From an uncultured Muribaculaceae bacterium (GTDB lineage: Bacteria > Bacteroidota > Bacteroidia > Bacteroidales > Muribaculaceae), in assembly GCA_910584665.1 (NCBI GenBank), contig CAJUBL010000073.1, positions 1 through 12,595 of the forward strand: a stretch of 12,595 bases of DNA, given 5' to 3'. Shown in pieces: positions 1 through 8,100 of the stretch. The notes under the pieces were generated by a model. It did not search any database, was not told where the DNA came from, and was given only the letters and a program-made list of their open reading frames with translations. A program made the position numbers and the translations under genes. How positions within the stretch are numbered: the first letter of the stretch is position 1; every line of letters starts with the position of its first letter.

Positions 1-61
1 ATTTCCTGTTGGTGACAAGCGATTGTGTCATAGTCATTATATTTTCGTTATTATATCAGAT

Positions 62-1897
62 TTATTTTATAGAGAAGATTCTCAGATTTTCAATCTTGGC
101 ATTGCCCCCCTGCGACGATACGGACAGCCTTGTATATGGCTCTGTCGGGAAAACAAGGTTGGTCATGACAAAACGACCGTCGTTCCCGAATACCTCAATG
201 CTTGACCTGTCTATGAATACTCTTAATGATATTTTATTGTCCGTCTCAAATGTAGGAGCGACCGTCACAGCCGGAAAATCCTGACTGAAATCCACGACTC
301 CGCTTTCCCGGCGGTCAAAAGAAAGTGTATGAGCAACGGCATCATATTCCATCACAACCCTTTCGCCGACATTATTCTTCAATTCGATTTCAACATTTTT
401 TGATTTTCGCGCGTCCAGATCGAATAATATTTCACATATACCGCCGTTATCAGCCGGAAGATTATATGTCCGCATTTTTTTGCCGAGATTTATTTTTTTT
501 ACATTCAGCGTCAGTTTGTCGCGCAAGGCAAGGAGCTCGGGCGAAGGTGCGGAAGATGCATATATCTGACCGTCAGAGCCTTTGAAAAGGCCAATCTCTC
601 TCGGGAGAGTGTTGGCGCTACGGAACTGCATCGTCGGTACTTCTGCGGCATACTGCCAGTTGCTCATCCAGCCTATCACAGTCCGCCGGTTGTCAGGGGC
701 ATCGCTCCAGCTCACTGTAGCATAATGGTCTTTACCGAAATCCATCCATTTTGTAGGTATGTTTCCGTTGGTGTCAGTATCGGCGACAAAAGTCTTGCCG
801 TCAAAGTCGCCGATAAAATATTGTGTAGCACTCCCACCGAAGGGACCGCCGGGATTAAGATTGCAGATTAGCATCCACTTTTCTTCGTCCGTACCGTCAA
901 CTTTCAGCTTGAACAGGTCGGGGCATTCCCAGACGCCGCCCTGCGCTCCGATACCCTTTCCGAAGGAACTTTGCAGAGTCCAGTTCTTCATGTCGGGAGA
1001 AGTGAATACAAGCATTTCATGTTCAAGGGAATGGGCAAGAAGTAATACCCACTGTTTTGCGTCATCATCCCAGAACATATTAGGGTCGCGCGCCTCTGTC
1101 TCAAGCGTTATTACGGGATTTGCCGGATAAAATTCAAATGTCCCGCCGTTATCATTACTCCACACGAGGCTTTGGGTCTGACTTGCATCGGCAGATGTAT
1201 AAAGACCCAACACCGCATTATTGCCATATCCGGCAGTATTGTTCGTATCAAGAGCGCAGCTACCGCTGAATACCATGCCAAGGCCGTTAGGCTCAAGCGC
1301 TTCAGGCTGAACCTCCCAATTTATAAGGTCTTTTGAAGAGGAATGTCCCCATGAAAGATTCTGCCATTTGGAACCATAAGGATTATGCTGATAGTAAAGA
1401 TGCCATACGCCATCCTTATAAAACATTCCGTTCGGATCATTCATCCATCCGTAAAGTGGCGTATGGTGGTAAGCCGGACGATATTTCTCCCGGTTGGTCG
1501 TATCGAATGAGTCTGAAAGAGTCATGTTTTTCCAGCAGGCATCATCCTTGGCCTCACGCACGGTAGATCTCCCTTGGGTCGTCACCACATTCATTACTAC
1601 TTCATGCCCTTTGTAGGGCGACAGGTCGAACGGTACAAAATAATCCACCTTGCTTTTGGCAAGTTTCACATTTATTGATTTGTCGAGTTTCCCGTCGACA
1701 AGAACATTCACTCTGGCGTCGTCAATAGACTCCTGAACGGGAAGCAGAAGGTATCTTCCATTTCCAGTGACTCTGACGAGTGTGTTGCTCACACCCAGAT
1801 GATTAACCTCCACTCCTTCGGAGGCTGATGCCCCGGAGGATGTCATAGCCATCCCCGACATCATCATGGCCATAAGACCTTTGACTATTTTTTTCAT
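62..1897 (-). CDS. GH32 family fructan beta-fructosidase/levanase/inulinase, secreted
   Basis: This enzyme hydrolyses beta-fructosidic bonds in fructans or sucrose-type oligosaccharides with retention. Residues 1-26 form a signal peptide (MKK, hydrophobic Met/Ala stretch, ASA-type cleavage site) without a lipobox Cys, so a soluble periplasmic enzyme is expected. Residues about 28-135 are an extra N-terminal beta domain like the one (DUF4980 type) on many Bacteroidetes GH32 proteins. The five-bladed propeller starts near 140 with WMNDPNG (151-157, nucleophile D154), continues through FSGS (210-213) and RDP (270-272, transition-state stabiliser D271), and reaches WECPDLF (323-329, acid/base E324). 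The C-terminal beta-sandwich (about 455-611) has the family motif DRSSIEVF (563-570). All three catalytic carboxylates are present and the length is normal for this architecture. The first ATG directly precedes the signal peptide. The gene is divergent from the HTCS. No terminator is visible in the 61 bases downstream. Exo versus endo action and levan versus inulin preference cannot be read from sequence. Confidence 0.95.
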   Translation of the reverse strand: MKKIVKGLMAMMMSGMAMTSSGASASEGVEVNHLGVSNTLVRVTGNGRYLLLPVQESIDDARVNVLVDGKLDKSINVKLAKSKVDYFVPFDLSPYKGHEVVMNVVTTQGRSTVREAKDDACWKNMTLSDSFDTTNREKYRPAYHHTPLYGWMNDPNGMFYKDGVWHLYYQHNPYGSKWQNLSWGHSSSKDLINWEVQPEALEPNGLGMVFSGSCALDTNNTAGYGNNAVLGLYTSADASQTQSLVWSNDNGGTFEFYPANPVITLETEARDPNMFWDDDAKQWVLLLAHSLEHEMLVFTSPDMKNWTLQSSFGKGIGAQGGVWECPDLFKLKVDGTDEEKWMLICNLNPGGPFGGSATQYFIGDFDGKTFVADTDTNGNIPTKWMDFGKDHYATVSWSDAPDNRRTVIGWMSNWQYAAEVPTMQFRSANTLPREIGLFKGSDGQIYASSAPSPELLALRDKLTLNVKKINLGKKMRTYNLPADNGGICEILFDLDARKSKNVEIELKNNVGERVVMEYDAVAHTLSFDRRESGVVDFSQDFPAVTVAPTFETDNKISLRVFIDRSSIEVFGNDGRFVMTNLVFPTEPYTRLSVSSQGGNAKIENLRIFSIK

Positions 1898-1938
1898 ATT
1901 TTATGTTTTTATTTTTTTGAACCTTAAGAAACAATCTT

Positions 1939-1998
1939 TTTTTACCTTACTGTTTGCACTTTCTTTATTTTTACCTTACTGTTTGCACTTTCTTTATT
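1939..1998. repeat. Perfect 29-bp tandem duplication in the GH32 leader
   Basis: Two adjacent identical 29-base copies occupy 1939-1967 and 1968-1996, and the first two bases of a further copy follow. The unit contains ACCTTACTGTTTGCACTTTC on the plus strand. The repeat lies between the predicted GH32 transcription start (about 2069) and its ATG, so two copies should appear in the 5' untranslated region of the mRNA. On the mRNA strand each copy reads AAAGAAAGTGCAAACAGTAA. It does not resemble the 18-bp operator motif. It could be a recent slippage duplication or a functional RNA or DNA element. Confidence 0.9.
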
Positions 1999-2017
1999 AC
2001 CTAAAAAATATACCTGA

Positions 2018-2055
2018 AATCCGTTTGACCGTAATCCGGAAACAATGGAAATCCG
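2018..2055. repeat. Three AATCCG direct repeats with a small CCGGA/TCCGG dyad
   Basis: AATCCG occurs at 2018-2023, 2033-2038 and 2050-2055. The last two lie in an inverted arrangement, CCGGA (2036-2040) and TCCGG (2052-2056), which could fold as a 5-bp hairpin in the GH32 leader RNA. An AAACAAT/ATTGTTT dyad (2040-2046 and 2061-2067) overlaps it. The cluster sits just downstream of the predicted GH32 transcription start. It may be a regulator site, a leader structure or a chance cluster. Confidence 0.35.
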
Positions 2056-2075
2056 GTTTTATTGTTTTCATATTG

Positions 2076-2083
2076 CAAAACTA
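2076..2083 (-). promoter_or_regulatory. Predicted GH32 promoter -7 box (TAGTTTTG)
   Basis: The minus strand reads TAGTTTTG, a full match to the Bacteroidetes -7 consensus TAnnTTTG. No TTG-type -33 element is found at the usual distance upstream, as expected for an activator-dependent promoter. Transcription would begin near 2069 and leave a leader of about 170 nt before the GH32 ATG. The box lies 57 bases downstream of the proximal operator copy, the same distance as at susC, which supports the call. Confidence 0.65.
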
Positions 2084-2123
2084 CTACAATATCGAAAGAG
2101 AGGCTATAAAAAATCGTGCATAG

Positions 2124-2135
2124 TCTATTAATTAT
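2124..2135 (-). promoter_or_regulatory. Possible third half-site at the GH32 operator
   Basis: Read on the minus strand this 12-mer is ATAATTAATAGA. It begins five bases after the proximal 18-bp copy, the same offset as AAATTTGATAGC at susC (5084-5095), and matches it at 8 of 12 positions. The shared ATAG block lies 11-14 bases after the motif in both promoters. A/T richness makes chance similarity easier, so the call is weak. Confidence 0.3.
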
Positions 2136-2140
2136 GTTGT

Positions 2141-2179
2141 ATCGCCCGATTTTTAATATCTTATGCACTCTTTTTCATA
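2141..2179 (-). promoter_or_regulatory. Putative HTCS operator at the GH32 promoter (two direct 18-bp copies)
   Basis: On the minus strand the proximal copy (2158 to 2141) reads TATTAAAAATCGGGCGAT and the distal copy (2179 to 2162) reads TATGAAAAAGAGTGCATA. Against the second susC copy they match at 14/18 and 13/18 positions with no gaps. The two copies are 21 bp apart, and 57 bases separate the proximal copy from the TAGTTTTG box. Both values are identical to the susC promoter. The pair points toward GH32 and ends 10 bp before the HTCS -7 box, so occupancy could also affect HTCS transcription. Assigning the HTCS as the binder is inference. Confidence 0.6.
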
Positions 2180-2189
2180 GGATTATAGC

Positions 2190-2197
2190 TATCTTTG
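2190..2197 (+). promoter_or_regulatory. Predicted HTCS promoter -7 box (TATCTTTG)
   Basis: TATCTTTG is a full match to TAnnTTTG, 18 bases before the HTCS ATG. This predicts a transcription start near 2204 and a very short leader. No clear TTG -33 element is visible at the expected distance. The operator copies at 2141-2179 lie immediately upstream, covering roughly the -25 to -60 region. Confidence 0.6.
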
Positions 2198-2215
2198 CAG
2201 AACCTTAAATAAAAA

Positions 2216-4954
2216 ATGACCATGTTCAGATTTATATCATACAGCTTTATGCTGTCAACAATATTACTGACCCTGTTCGGCTGTCAAGATAACAAGGTCT
2301 ATAAAATCGGTGTGTCGCAATGCAGTCAGGATGACTGGCGCATGAAGATGAATGACGAGATAAACCGTGAGATAATGTTTCACGAGGATGCCGTTGTGGA
2401 AATACGTTCTGCCGACGACAGTAACGCCAAGCAAATTGAAGACATAAGATATTTTGTTGAAAACGGATTTGACATCATCATAGTCTCGCCCAATGAAGCG
2501 GCCGCACTTACTCCGGTTATAAAAGAGGTATATGAATCAGGTATACCTGTGGTAATCTTTGACAGGAATATCAACGGAGACTCATATACCGCACGTATTG
2601 GAGTGGATGATGAGGGAATCGGAAAATCCGCAGCCCATTATGCGCATCATCTACTTGGCAATGACGCAAATGCAATTGAGATCTTCGGATTGAAAGGATC
2701 CACACCTGCGGAAGGGCGTCACAACGGATTCACAAAAGAATTCGAGTCTATGGGTGGAAAGGTACTGGCAAGCGAACCGGGCAATTGGAACAAAGAAGAT
2801 GCTGTTCCAATTGTGGATTCACTGTTGCGTATATATCAGGATGTGGATCTTATTTATGCACATAATGACCGCATGGCAATCGGAGCATCGGAAGTGGCAC
2901 ATGCCCTCGGACGTGACGACATAAGGATAATAGGGATAGATGCCGCTCCGAATATAGGGATACAAGCTGTTGCCGACAGTATTATAGACGCTACATTTCT
3001 TTACCCGACAGAAGGTCATCGCCTCATACGTACTGCCCTTGCTATCCTCAGGAACGAACCTTATAATAAGGAAACCATTATTCCTGCTTCATCGGCTGTA
3101 GATCTGAGCAATGCCGACATTCTTCTTCTGCAAAACGAAACACTTAAGGATGAAACAGGAAAAATGAAACTGTTGAAAGCGCAGATTGATGACTATTGGG
3201 CACAGCATTCATCACAGACTTCGCTTTTCTATGCAAGCGTAGCGATTATCATTCTGCTTTTCGGAGTCGGATTCCTTTTGCTCCGTGCATATTGGCAGCG
3301 TAGCAGACATCAGAAAGAACTGATGTTGCAGAACAGACTTCTTGAAGAAGAACGCGACAAGCAGAAACTTCTTAACGAGCAGCTTCAGGAGGCTACCCAG
3401 TCAAAACTCATGTTCTTCACAAACGTATCCCATGACCTGCGTACCCCTCTGACACTCATATCTGAACCCGTGGCACAACTTGCCCGCGCCGATAACCTTA
3501 CAACGCAACAGCATTCCCTTATAAAGATAGCTGATAAAAATGTAAGGATACTCCAGAGGCTGATAAACCAGATTCTTGACTTCCGTAAATATGAGAACGG
3601 GAAATTGAATATAAGACTGTCGGAGGTTGATTTCAGCAGGTCTGTCCGTGACTGGATGGAGTCGTTTTACGCTATTGCCAGAAAACGTGACATAAAACTT
3701 TCGTTGGAAGGGACTGAAAAAGCCTTGCCTATGGCAATTGATTCAGAAAAGGTGGAGCGCGTGTTTTTCAATCTTCTCTCCAATGCCTTCAAATATACAC
3801 CCGACAACGGAGCGATAACCGTTTCGTATGATTATGATGCTACAAATCTCACATTCAGGGTGGCTGATACAGGAGAAGGAATCAGCGAACGTGATCTCGG
3901 CAATATTTTTGACAGATTTTATCAGGTTGACCGTATCCATCCCAAAGGATCAGGTATAGGGCTTTCGCTTGCCAAAGCCTTTGTCGAACTTCACGGAGGC
4001 ACAATTTCCGTAGAAAGCACATTGAACAAAGGTTCGGTGTTTACCGTGACTCTACCTATAAGGCATATAGCACAAACTACGGTTAATGATGTAAAGCGGA
4101 TTGAAGACCGTGATGTTGTGGCGGAACTTGAGAATATTGAAACCGAGATATCATTTAATAAGGGAAAGCCGATAGCCTTGATTATAGACGACAATAAAGA
4201 CATTCAGAAACTTGTCGGAGAATTACTGAACGGGGATTACTATATAATCACGGCATCAAACGGCAAAGAAGGCGTGAAACTGGCTGCAAAATATATACCG
4301 GACCTCATAATCTGCGATGTCATGATGCCGGTTATGGATGGGCTGGAATGTTGCCGACGAATCAAAAATGAGGTTTCGACCTCCCATATTCCCGTATTGA
4401 TGCTGACCGCCTGCTCGATGGACGAGCAAAGAGCGCAGGGATATGACAGCGGAGCAGACGGGTATCTTTCAAAACCATTCAACAGCACGGTCCTGAAAGC
4501 AAGGTGTTCAAGTCTGATCGCCAATAGGAAACGCATTCAGGAGCTTTGGATGTCATCATCAGTATCAAGAGAAGGCGATAGTAGTGAAAAACTGAAATCT
4601 TCCAGACCGATACCAGCGGAAGATATTGACAATGAGTTTTATAATCGTTTCCTTGAATTGTTCAGAACCGAGATGGGCAATGCTGATCTCAGTGTCGATA
4701 TGATTGCATCTGAAATGGGGCTTGAACGCTCTCAGTTTTACCGCAAGATAAAAGCTCTGACGAATTATGCCCCGGTTGAGCTTATGCGCAGACTAAGATT
4801 GCAAAGGGGACGTATCCTTATAACCTCAACCGATAAAACCATGAGTGAGATAGCATACGAAATAGGGTTCTCTACTCCGGCTTATTTTACAAAGTGTTAC
4901 CGTGACGCTTATGGCGAGGCACCAACCGAGACTCGTAACAAACTGACTGACTGA
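2216..4954 (+). CDS. Hybrid two-component system (HTCS) regulator with periplasmic sugar-binding sensor, BT1754-like
   Basis: This is a one-protein sensor, kinase, receiver and transcription factor. Residues 1-23 are a signal sequence ending LFGC (20-23), a possible lipobox. Residues about 28-305 form a type-I periplasmic-binding-protein (RbsB/LacI-like) domain, replacing the beta-propeller/Y_Y_Y sensor of most HTCS proteins. One transmembrane helix spans about 336-357 and a coiled coil about 363-395. The kinase has SHDLRTPL with phospho-acceptor H406, an N-box (N519, N523), DTGEG (551-555) and GSGIGL (578-583). The receiver (about 652-770) has the D658-D659 pair, phospho-acceptor D701 and K753. 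The C-terminal AraC-type domain (about 820-905) carries both helix-turn-helix units. All signalling residues are intact. BT1754 has this architecture and binds fructose; adjacency to GH32 makes fructose the likely ligand here. The first ATG is used; Met3 is an alternative. A strong terminator follows. Confidence 0.95.
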   Translation: MTMFRFISYSFMLSTILLTLFGCQDNKVYKIGVSQCSQDDWRMKMNDEINREIMFHEDAVVEIRSADDSNAKQIEDIRYFVENGFDIIIVSPNEAAALTPVIKEVYESGIPVVIFDRNINGDSYTARIGVDDEGIGKSAAHYAHHLLGNDANAIEIFGLKGSTPAEGRHNGFTKEFESMGGKVLASEPGNWNKEDAVPIVDSLLRIYQDVDLIYAHNDRMAIGASEVAHALGRDDIRIIGIDAAPNIGIQAVADSIIDATFLYPTEGHRLIRTALAILRNEPYNKETIIPASSAVDLSNADILLLQNETLKDETGKMKLLKAQIDDYWAQHSSQTSLFYASVAIIILLFGVGFLLLRAYWQRSRHQKELMLQNRLLEEERDKQKLLNEQLQEATQSKLMFFTNVSHDLRTPLTLISEPVAQLARADNLTTQQHSLIKIADKNVRILQRLINQILDFRKYENGKLNIRLSEVDFSRSVRDWMESFYAIARKRDIKLSLEGTEKALPMAIDSEKVERVFFNLLSNAFKYTPDNGAITVSYDYDATNLTFRVADTGEGISERDLGNIFDRFYQVDRIHPKGSGIGLSLAKAFVELHGGTISVESTLNKGSVFTVTLPIRHIAQTTVNDVKRIEDRDVVAELENIETEISFNKGKPIALIIDDNKDIQKLVGELLNGDYYIITASNGKEGVKLAAKYIPDLIICDVMMPVMDGLECCRRIKNEVSTSHIPVLMLTACSMDEQRAQGYDSGADGYLSKPFNSTVLKARCSSLIANRKRIQELWMSSSVSREGDSSEKLKSSRPIPAEDIDNEFYNRFLELFRTEMGNADLSVDMIASEMGLERSQFYRKIKALTNYAPVELMRRLRLQRGRILITSTDKTMSEIAYEIGFSTPAYFTKCYRDAYGEAPTETRNKLTD

Positions 4955-4986
4955 ACAACAAGAGAAGACCATGTTATGCAATATTG

Positions 4987-5025
4987 ACGCACCTCCCACT
5001 GTTTTTTGATGGAGGTGCGTTTTTT
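4987..5025 (+). terminator. Rho-independent terminator of the HTCS gene
   Basis: A perfect 10-bp stem, ACGCACCTCC (4987-4996) and GGAGGTGCGT (5011-5020), encloses a 14-base loop and runs into six T residues (5020-5025). It begins 32 bases after the HTCS stop codon. It separates HTCS transcription from susC, so susC needs its own promoter. Confidence 0.92.
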
Positions 5026-5039
5026 GTTCTTATGCTCGC

Positions 5040-5078
5040 TATCAAAATTCGGGCATTTTATATCAAAAACCGGGCATT
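5040..5078 (+). promoter_or_regulatory. Putative HTCS operator at the susC promoter (two direct 18-bp copies)
   Basis: Copy 1 (5040-5057) is TATCAAAATTCGGGCATT and copy 2 (5061-5078) is TATCAAAAACCGGGCATT. They agree at 16/18 positions and are offset by 21 bp, so both face the same side of the helix. AraC-type regulators such as the HTCS output domain commonly bind direct repeats with this kind of phasing. Copy 2 ends 57 bases before the susC -7 box, exactly as at GH32. The repeat and its spacing are seen directly; the identity of the binder is inference. Confidence 0.7.
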
Positions 5079-5083
5079 GTCTG

Positions 5084-5095
5084 AAATTTGATAGC
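5084..5095 (+). promoter_or_regulatory. Inverted partner of the susC operator
   Basis: AAATTTGATAGC is an 11/12 reverse complement of GCTATCAAAATT at 5038-5049, the start of operator copy 1. It therefore forms a dyad around the direct repeats. A weaker counterpart occurs at the same offset in the GH32 promoter. It may be an additional regulator contact or half-site. Confidence 0.4.
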
Positions 5096-5135
5096 ACGTA
5101 CAACATTCCTGATAGGTCGCACTGGATTTATGGGC

Positions 5136-5143
5136 TAATTTTG
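5136..5143 (+). promoter_or_regulatory. Predicted susC promoter -7 box (TAATTTTG)
   Basis: TAATTTTG fully matches TAnnTTTG and lies 32 bases before the susC ATG, predicting a start near 5150 and a leader of about 25 nt. There is no TTG element at the usual -33 distance, which fits dependence on an activator bound at the upstream direct repeats. Confidence 0.7.
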
Positions 5144-5175
5144 CGATAGAAATTATCACAAAAATCAGTAATAAA

Positions 5176-8100
5176 ATGAAAAGAACGTTTCTCAGTGCGA
5201 TATTGCTGTCAGTCATGGCAATCATAGCGCAGGCACAGAATATCACTGTGCATGGGACGGTGGTTTCAAAGTCTGACGGAGAGCCGTTGATCGGAGCATC
5301 TGTCATTTGTGAAACTACCAGAGCAGGTGTTTCCACCGACATTGACGGAAGATTCAGTATTTCCGTTCCCGAAGGTGCGACATTGAAATTTTCTTATATA
5401 GGGTTTAACCCGGCCGAGGCTAAAGCCATGCCGGAAATGACCGTTACTCTGGAAGAGGACTCCGAATTGCTTAACGAAGTGGTTGTCGTAGGCTATTCCT
5501 CCGAAAAGAAGTCTGACCTCACCGGCTCTGTCTCGGTTGTGAAAATGAAGGATGTGTCCGATACGCCCACGGGCAATGTGATTCAGTCGTTGCAGGGACG
5601 CGTAGCCGGTATGAATATCACTACCGATGGTACTCCTGGCGGTCTGAGCACCGGCACATCTATCCGCGGTGCATCTTCTTTCCGCGGCGACGCCAATGGC
5701 CCGCTTTACGTTATCGACGGTGTGATGACACGCGAGAATCCAGGTACAATACTTAATTCAAACGACGTCGAGTCTATCCAGGTTCTTAAAGACGCTGCTT
5801 CGGCTTCGATCTATGGTGCCCAGGCGGCAAACGGTGTGATCATCATTACAACCAAACGCGCAAAGAAAGGGGAATGCCATGTGACATTCGACGCGACGCT
5901 GACCTTGCAGACTTATCAGAGCGGTCTTGATATGCTCAATGCCGACCAGTGGGGTCAGGTTTACTGGACAGCCCATAAATACGCACACGGAACAACTCCT
6001 AACTCGGAAGTCTACGGCAACGGACCTGAATCTCATTTCAAAGGCTATACGAACCTGAACGGTGTCGCAGTTTCGCCCCGCAATACCGACTGGGAGAAAG
6101 AAATCCACCGAACCGCACTGATGCAGACCTATAGCGTAGGCCTGTCGAAAGGTGACGAAAACGGTTCTTCCTCACTCTCGCTCAGCTTTCTCGACCACGA
6201 CGGTATTATAAAAGGCTCGGATTTTAGAAAAGCCAATGCCCGTTTCAGCTCTGACTATGTTTTTTTGAACAACCGTCTGCGTGCCGGCGGCAACCTGACA
6301 ATCAACTGGTGGCGCCAGCATAACGCGCCCGGCGGTATAGAGGAAAATGCAATCAAAATGCATCCGGCACGCACAGTCTACGACGATGAGGGCAACTACA
6401 ACGACCAGATCAATTTCGGATTGAATGACACTCCCAACCTGATGCGCCAGATTGAGGAACAGAGCAAAAACGATCATGAGTACTGGCGTGTGTTCGGTAA
6501 CGTCTATATGTCTGTCGAACCTGTTAAAAACCTCATTGTAAAGACCAATTTCGGTATAAACTACCACAATGGTTCCGACAAGGAATTCACTCCGGCAAAC
6601 CTGCGCGACAATACGAACTTCCTCAAACAGTACTCAAGCAAGACTGTCGACTGGGTGTGGACAAACACCGCGCAGTATAACGCCGACTTCGGCAGAAACT
6701 CGATAATGGCCCTGATTGGAGTGGAAGCCAAGCGTAATCATTTCGAAGACATGTTCGCAGAGGGCAAGGGTCTGGAAATTGAAGACAAGAACTTCCTCTA
6801 TCTGGGCAACACCACATCGAACCGCAATCTTGGTTCCGGGGCGTCGAACTATTCCATGTTCTCGCTGTTCGGAAAGATAAACTACGCGTGGGACAACAAG
6901 TACCTGCTGTCGTTCACACTGCGACGAGACGCTTCGTCACGCCTGGCGACCGAACACAACTACGACTGGTTCCCGTCGGTATCGGCCGGCTGGCGTATCA
7001 CACAGGAGCAGTTCATGGAGGGCACACGCTCATGGCTCAACGACCTGAAAATCCGTGGAGCCTACGGTGTGAACGGTAATGACATCATTGCCAACGATGC
7101 TTTCTATGCAAAATATATTGTCGACCTCGAACGTTCGGCCTACGCTATAAACGGCGGCAATAAGCTCTATCAGGGCGTACTGCTGCAACGCAGCACCAAT
7201 CCCGATCTTACGTGGGAGAAAACCTATCAGACCGACTTAGGTTTCGACGCAGCATTTCTTAACAACCGTCTGGCTGTTTCATTCGACTACTTCTACAAGA
7301 AAACCGACGACATGCTTGTCGAAAAACCATACATAGCAACCATAGGCGAGGGCGGTTATTGCTGGTACAACGGAGGTTCGATGACAAACCAAGGGGTTGA
7401 AATCACGGCGGAATGGCGTCAGCAGGTCAACAAAGACTTCAGCTTCAGTGTCGGGCTCAATGTCACGGCCATGAAGAACAAGGTCACCGACCTGATGGAT
7501 GACATCTATTATACCTACGGCGGCGGCAACGGTATAGACAAGAGTATCGTGGGACATGCGCTCGGTTCCTGGTTCGGTTACAAGACCGACGGCGTTTTCC
7601 GCACACAGGCAGAAGTTGACGCATATCGGGAAAAATATCAGATAAACTTCGGCAATCCGGCTGTTGGACGCGTGCGCTACGTTGACACCAACAACGACGG
7701 TATTATCAGCGACCGTGACCGCACATGGCTCGGATGTGACCTGCCCAAAGCACAGTTCGGCCTTAATCTTAGCGCAGACTGGAAAGAGTTCGACCTGAGC
7801 ATGTTCTTCAACAGCATTATTCGCGATGCATGGAACAATTCCAAGTACTACACCGACTTCTTCCCGCTCTGGACCGGTAACCACGGCCAAAAACTTCTCG
7901 ATGCGGCAAACTCCTATGAGAAGTTCCTGCAGACCGGCTACTATGCCTCTGACGTTCCCGCTCCGTCGGTCATAAACAGCAACAGCGAGGAAAAGGGTTC
8001 GGAGTACTATATCGAAGACGGATCGTTCATTCGTCTGAAATCTCTCACACTGGGCTATACGCTTCCCGAGAAAATCCGCACAAAACTGCATCTGCAAAAT

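Larger units (their letters stand above)
1898..2215. other. Divergent regulatory region between GH32 and HTCS
   Basis: This 318-base gap has no credible gene. It is A/T-rich and contains, from left to right, the A/T-rich start region of GH32, a 29-bp tandem duplication, a cluster of AATCCG repeats with a small hairpin, a -7 box facing GH32, a pair of putative HTCS operator copies facing GH32, and a -7 box facing the HTCS. The parts are listed separately. An open frame across 1866-2123 on the plus strand covers these signals and has no coding features. Confidence 0.8.

Noticed and set aside
13..30. TGACA/TGTCA dyad downstream of GH32 as a terminator
   Set aside because: The stem is only 5 bp with an 8-base loop and no T tract on the GH32 strand, so it is too weak to call.
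1939..1998. Two repeat units as a possible CRISPR remnant
   Set aside because: The copies are directly adjacent with no spacer between them, and there are no cas genes.
1866..2123. 85-codon plus-strand frame across the GH32-HTCS gap
   Set aside because: It overlaps the GH32 start, the tandem repeat and the promoter, and its Phe/Leu/Ile-rich product simply reflects the A/T-rich DNA.
7279..8097. 272-codon open frame on the minus strand inside the SusC gene
   Set aside because: It is antisense to the conserved SusC barrel, and its Val/Cys/Ala-rich translation looks like reversed coding sequence rather than a protein family.
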